Below are positions 3,573 through 6,146 of a DNA stretch of 6,146 bases, piece by piece; position 1 is the stretch's first letter; each line of letters starts with the position of its first letter. The notes under the pieces are model-generated. The model saw only the letters and a list, made by a program, of their open reading frames with translations, ran no database searches and was not told where the DNA came from. The stretch is from an uncultured Lachnospiraceae bacterium (GTDB taxonomy: Bacteria > Bacillota > Clostridia > Lachnospirales > Lachnospiraceae). The stretch is taken from positions 1-6,146 of the forward strand of contig CAJUAE010000151.1 of the NCBI GenBank assembly GCA_910583965.1. The letters run 5' to 3'. Position numbers and translations under genes: made by a program.

Positions 3573-3588
3573 AACTTTTTTCTAAAAA

Positions 3589-3623
3589 GCAATATGTACT
3601 ATGTGGAATAAATACATATTTGC
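3589..3623. repeat. Inverted repeat upstream of rep, candidate Rep target
   Basis: GCAATATGTA (3589-3598) and TACATATTTGC (3613-3623) are reverse complements apart from one extra T, with a 14-base loop. It lies about 115 bp before the rep start. Confidence 0.6.
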
Positions 3624-3737
3624 CAACGTATCAATATCATACCAAAAGTCCAGTAAAATCAAGGTGTTAACAGCCTTTTGGAAACAGTATAAATATATTA
3701 AAGTTAGAGACAACATAGAGGATAAGAGGATAGACAC

Positions 3738-4556
3738 ATGGCATTTGGAAAGAAAGTATATGACATGGGAGATGTAGTGGATTATGAATATACCTACCTG
3801 GGAAAGTATGGAGCAAGGGGGGAAAAGAGAGCGGCACGGATAAAACCAACGCCAGAACAGATCGCGAAACAGAACCATGCAAATAAGGTGAAAAGAGTAC
3901 GAAGAGAAATAATACTAAATTTCCAGCCATGGGATTTATGGCTGACTCTGAAATATCCTCGTGGAACTCGTAAGACTACAAAAGAGGTTCTCAAAGATGT
4001 GCAGGATTGGACAAAGAAGATGCGGAAGAGGTATAAGAAAGCAAGACAACAGTTAAAATGGATACGGCGCATTGAGATTGGACGGTATGGTGGCATTCAT
4101 GTACATATTTTGATTAACCGCCCACGAACAATACAGAATGTTGATTTGATCTGTAAAGAATTTTGGGGAAAGGCTGGGATAAATTTTCAGAGTCTGAGAG
4201 AAGAGGGCAGTTGTGAACAACTTGCAGAGTATCTGTGTAAAAAGTATAAGGACGATGAAACAGAAGGGCAGTTGAGTTTTCTTCCAGAGGAGGATAGAAA
4301 ACGTTGCTTAAGCTATTCCACCAGTAAAAATCTGATACGACCAGAAGATGTAATCAAGACAGGTGAGAAAAAATATAGTCACTGGACAATGCGAAAGGTA
4401 ATTTTGGAAGGACCAAAGCCAAGGGAAGGGTTCTGTATTGACAAGAATAGTATTAAAACAGGTGTGAATCCGTTTACTGGAAAAAGCTACTTTTATTATA
4501 CAGAAATCCGTATCAAGAATAAGTGGGAGAGCACAGAAGAAGAGGATTGTGGATAA
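3738..4556 (+). CDS. HUH-endonuclease-type replication initiator (rolling-circle Rep, ORF2/G2P-like)
   Basis: 272 residues. HUH Rep proteins nick one strand at the origin through a tyrosine, stay linked to the 5' end and start rolling-circle replication. Motif I is visible as DLWLTLKYP (about 66-74). Motif II, the metal-binding HUH motif, is GGIHVHILIN with HVH at 121-123. Motif III with the likely catalytic tyrosine is QLAEYLCKKYKDD (Tyr165, or Tyr170). The later SYSTSKNLIRPE segment recalls the S-K/R-N-L...P signature of G2P/ORF2-type Reps of filamentous and small phages and Clostridia plasmids. The N-terminal 60 residues are very basic, suggesting DNA binding. No helicase domain is present. 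AGGA (3729-3732) lies seven bases before the ATG. The stop codon is inside a DnaA-box match. It is the first gene of the replication and partition block. Confidence 0.87.
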   Translation: MAFGKKVYDMGDVVDYEYTYLGKYGARGEKRAARIKPTPEQIAKQNHANKVKRVRREIILNFQPWDLWLTLKYPRGTRKTTKEVLKDVQDWTKKMRKRYKKARQQLKWIRRIEIGRYGGIHVHILINRPRTIQNVDLICKEFWGKAGINFQSLREEGSCEQLAEYLCKKYKDDETEGQLSFLPEEDRKRCLSYSTSKNLIRPEDVIKTGEKKYSHWTMRKVILEGPKPREGFCIDKNSIKTGVNPFTGKSYFYYTEIRIKNKWESTEEEDCG

Positions 4557-4564
4557 GTGGATAA
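4548..4564 (-). promoter_or_regulatory. Two tandem DnaA-box matches at the end of rep
   Basis: 4548-4556 reads TGTGGATAA, the exact complement of the DnaA box TTATCCACA. 4556-4564 reads AGTGGATAA, one mismatch. The boxes are in the same orientation at an 8-bp period and overlap the rep stop codon. They sit four bases before a strong hairpin, which suggests an origin or a DnaA-dependent priming site. Binding is inferred. Confidence 0.6.
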
Positions 4565-4567
4565 GTG

Positions 4568-4598
4568 CCTTCGCATAAGTGTTTCACATATGCGGAGG
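4568..4598. repeat. Strong hairpin between rep and the RNase H-like gene
   Basis: CCTTCGCATA (4568-4577) pairs with TATGCGGAGG (4589-4598), ten pairs with one G-T, then an A-A mismatch and GTG/CAC around a TTT loop. No T tract follows, so it is not a standard terminator. The loop side contains TGTTTCAC (4580-4587), identical to one half of the usual parS consensus. Confidence 0.8.
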
Positions 4599-4621
4599 GA
4601 AATTGAAAGAAGGTGTCATAT

Positions 4622-5119
4622 ATGTTTAAGGTGAATATTTACATAGAGACAGATAATGGCAGCAGAAAGAAGCTCTATAGAGGATATGGAGCGTCGATTG
4701 AATATATCCGAAAGAACAGACAAAAAGAGTTGCGGTTTGTGTCAAACATATGTTATGGGACATGGAATCTTGCGTATATACTGGCACTCACAGAAGCACT
4801 CAATTTACTCAAAAGCCCTTGTATTGTAACAATATATTGTGACAATGAACATGTTTGCGATAGCATCAGCAGCGGCAGAGTCAACGACTGGCGGCGCAAT
4901 GGTTGGCGCACAGCCAAAGGGGAACCGATTGCGAACACCGACGAATGGAGGGCGCTTTACAGAGCTTCCTCAAGGCATGAATTACATTATGTACATTCCA
5001 CTGGAAAAAGTGCTTATAGTGTAGAGATACAAGATGCAATCAAAGAGATACGAAACAAAGGCGGATACTGGCAGCAAACACAGTTATCCCAAATGAAAGG
5101 GCAGGAGGCTATAGTATGA
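4622..5119 (+). CDS. RNase HI-like protein, probably catalytically altered
   Basis: 165 residues from ATG 4622 (AAGG at 4610-4613, eight bases upstream; a GTG at 4613 is inside that site). It follows the RNase HI fold, which cleaves RNA in RNA-DNA hybrids: strand 1 NIYIETDNGS, RGYGASIEY matching GGYGAILRY of E. coli RNase HI, the helix ILALTEALNLL, strand IYCDNEHV, the basic handle GWRTAKGEPIANTDEW, and a last helix with SVEIQDAI. By eye, the catalytic positions are Asp11, Asp74 and Asp138 (E. coli D10, D70, D134). The E. coli Glu48 position falls on Asn49. It may bind hybrids or ssDNA more than cut them, or use a displaced acid. Its 3' end overlaps parA by four bases (ATGA), so the two are translationally coupled. 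A role in primer removal or replication of the element is inferred. Confidence 0.78.
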   Translation: MFKVNIYIETDNGSRKKLYRGYGASIEYIRKNRQKELRFVSNICYGTWNLAYILALTEALNLLKSPCIVTIYCDNEHVCDSISSGRVNDWRRNGWRTAKGEPIANTDEWRALYRASSRHELHYVHSTGKSAYSVEIQDAIKEIRNKGGYWQQTQLSQMKGQEAIV

Positions 5120-5889
5120 AAGTGATAGCAGTTAGCAATTATAAAGGCGGTTGTGCTAAGACGACCACATCAGTGAATCTTGCATATAATCTGGCAGCAG
5201 AGGAGGATAAGCGGGTGCTGCTCATTGATGTTGACCCACAAGGCAATGCAAGTTATATTCTGTGGAGGTATAATCCCAATGCAGATACATTGCGTAGTCT
5301 ATATGAAAATAGTAGAAGAACAATCAAAAATTTAATAAGGCGTAGCAAATACAAAAACCTTGATATCGTGCCTTCCATGGCAGAACTGGAACAGGTCAAC
5401 AGAGAATCAGAGGTACGTGGACTGGATTATAATTTGCTTCGCAGACAGATAGACAGTTTGACAGACAGATATGATTATGTGGTTATCGACTGCCAGCCAA
5501 CAATGCAGTTCTTGACAATGAGTGCATTATACGCCGCTGATTTGGTGATTATGCCATTTAAGGCGGCAGGATTTAGCATAAATGGATTGGAACTAATGCG
5601 GGATTATCTGGAAGATACTGCACAACAAAGAGCATATTCAGGTGATTTAAATTATGCCTGTCTTTTGACTATGTTTAATGGCAGCAGAAAAAGCTTGGAT
5701 AGGATAACAGAACTCATAGAACAGGACGCCTATACAATATTCGATACACTGATAAGCTTTTCTACAGTATGTGAAAATGCTGAGGATAAAAAGGTCCGAA
5801 AGCCCTTGCTGAAACATAGAAGGAATAGCAAAGTGGCGACAGATTACTTGGAACTGACAAGAGAGATTCTGACAGAGATGGGGGATTGA
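5116..5889 (+). CDS. parA: ParA-family partition ATPase
   Basis: 257 residues. ParA binds DNA non-specifically as an ATP dimer and moves ParB-bound plasmid copies apart. The deviant Walker A is KGGCAKTT (10-17) with the signature Lys10 and catalytic Lys15. The switch/A' motif is LLIDVDPQGN (35-44). Walker B is YVVIDCQP (121-128) with Asp125. The conserved stretch DLVIMPFKAAGFSINGLE (142-159) is that of Soj/ParA proteins, where 'PvqpeyfalqGl' is usual. There is no N-terminal helix-turn-helix, so it is the short Soj-like form, which relies on ParB or another protein for operon control. It overlaps the upstream gene by ATGA and lies four bases before parB. Confidence 0.95.
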   Translation: MKVIAVSNYKGGCAKTTTSVNLAYNLAAEEDKRVLLIDVDPQGNASYILWRYNPNADTLRSLYENSRRTIKNLIRRSKYKNLDIVPSMAELEQVNRESEVRGLDYNLLRRQIDSLTDRYDYVVIDCQPTMQFLTMSALYAADLVIMPFKAAGFSINGLELMRDYLEDTAQQRAYSGDLNYACLLTMFNGSRKSLDRITELIEQDAYTIFDTLISFSTVCENAEDKKVRKPLLKHRRNSKVATDYLELTREILTEMGD

Positions 5890-5893
5890 TACT

Positions 5894-6145
5894 ATGGGAA
5901 GCCTGAGTAAGATCATAAAAGAAAAGGGAGGAGAACTTGGTAAGGCACGGACAGAACAGATAAAAATGCAGCAGATACATTACACGAAATTGAAAGAATC
6001 TGACTTAAACTTTTACACCAGAAGTGAGGAGGAAGTGGCGGAGCTTGCGGACACAATGCTTATAGCAGGTGGGATATTACAGCCTCTTATTGTTATAGTA
6101 AACGACGTTAATTCTTTCTGTTTGACTCTAGGAAAAAGAGCATAG
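5894..6145 (+). pseudogene. parB: ParB N-terminus, interrupted
   Basis: ATG 5894 follows parA by four bases, with GGGGGA (5880-5885) as ribosome binding site. The first 68 residues are ParB-like: a basic lead (GSLSKIIKEKGGELGKARTEQ), then IHYTKLKESDLNFYTRSEEEVAELADTML, and the box GGILQPLIV (about 59-67) that precedes the NTP-binding GHRR motif. In place of that motif the frame reads VNDVNSFCLTLGKRA and stops at 6143-6145. A working ParB needs the arginine box, the HTH and a dimer domain, about 200 more residues, so the product would be inactive. The likely cause is an insertion at 6098. The remainder of parB may continue beyond the window on the far side of the insert. Confidence 0.82.
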
Positions 6146-6146
6146 A
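6098..6146. mobile_element. Possible left or right end of an IS66-like insertion sequence (cut by window edge)
   Basis: ParB homology ends at codon 6095-6097 and is followed by GTAAACGACGTTAATTC. IS66-family terminal repeats are known to begin GTAA and to make 8-bp target duplications; the candidate duplication would be TTGTTATA (6090-6097). Only 49 bases are visible, with no transposase, so this rests on the abrupt break and four terminal bases. Confidence 0.38.

Larger units (their letters stand above)
3480..3737. other. Gap between HTH gene and rep with several inverted repeats
   Basis: No gene is seen. It holds an AGATAG/CTATCT stem (3522-3527, 3536-3541), a weak terminator, and a larger inverted repeat at 3589-3623. 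An AT-rich stretch before rep could supply its promoter (TTAACA near 3666, TATAAA near 3687, spacing of 15 bp, below the optimum). Origins of rolling-circle replicons often lie just upstream of rep, but I see no known nick sequence. Confidence 0.5.

Noticed and set aside
3582..4096. Minus-strand hydrophobic frames opposite the start of rep
   Set aside because: They are antisense to the Lys/Arg-rich Rep N-terminus, which gives Leu/Phe-rich shadows.
4580..4587. parS site for ParB
   Set aside because: Only one half (TGTTTCAC) matches; the other half (ATATGCGG) does not resemble GTGAAACA.
4839..5024. Alternative plus-strand frame inside the RNase H-like gene
   Set aside because: It is internal to a gene with a clear fold signature and has no ribosome binding site.

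Overview
The window looks like part of a mobile, plasmid-like element from a low-GC Gram-positive anaerobe. A Clostridia (Lachnospiraceae-type) host is inferred, not proven. The reasons are AT-rich DNA, strong AGGAGG-type ribosome binding sites, TTGACA/TATAAT-type promoters, paired XRE repressors, a holin-like type I toxin, and a block of HUH-type Rep, RNase H-like, ParA and ParB genes. No integrase, relaxase or conjugation gene is visible, so plasmid, integrative element and chromosomal remnant cannot be told apart.

Layout. Positions 1-495 (minus) hold the N-terminal part of a two-helix membrane protein with tandem 37-residue repeats; it runs off the left edge. Positions 704-1061 form a compact type I toxin-antitoxin locus: a 31-residue membrane toxin gene on the plus strand and a convergent antisense RNA on the minus strand, sharing a bidirectional terminator. 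Two paralogous XRE regulators follow on the minus strand (1063-1861). Their promoter diverges from a consensus plus-strand promoter across GATAACAA operator-like repeats. The plus-strand promoter drives a 57-residue acidic protein and then a broken gene with a nonsense codon and a frameshift. Positions 2544-3236 contain two copies of a roughly 104-bp minus-strand promoter/leader cassette, with small hypothetical genes on both strands between and beside them.

The right half, all on the plus strand, is the maintenance block: a helix-turn-helix protein of the excisionase/MerR-like type (3264-3479), a 258-bp gap with inverted repeats, an HUH endonuclease-type replication initiator (3738-4556), two tandem DnaA-box matches and a strong hairpin at the end of rep, an RNase HI-like protein that appears to lack one catalytic acid, ParA, and a ParB that breaks off after its first conserved motif. 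The break is followed by a GTAA terminus that may be the end of an IS66-like insertion sequence, cut by the window edge.

Taken together, Rep would start replication, the DnaA boxes and hairpin could be an origin or lagging-strand start, ParA/ParB would segregate copies, and the type I toxin-antitoxin locus would penalise loss. The broken ParB and the pseudogene suggest decay, or at least that partitioning has been disrupted. The most notable signals are the riboregulatory architecture of the toxin locus, the duplicated promoter cassette, the DnaA-box/hairpin unit, and the interrupted parB.
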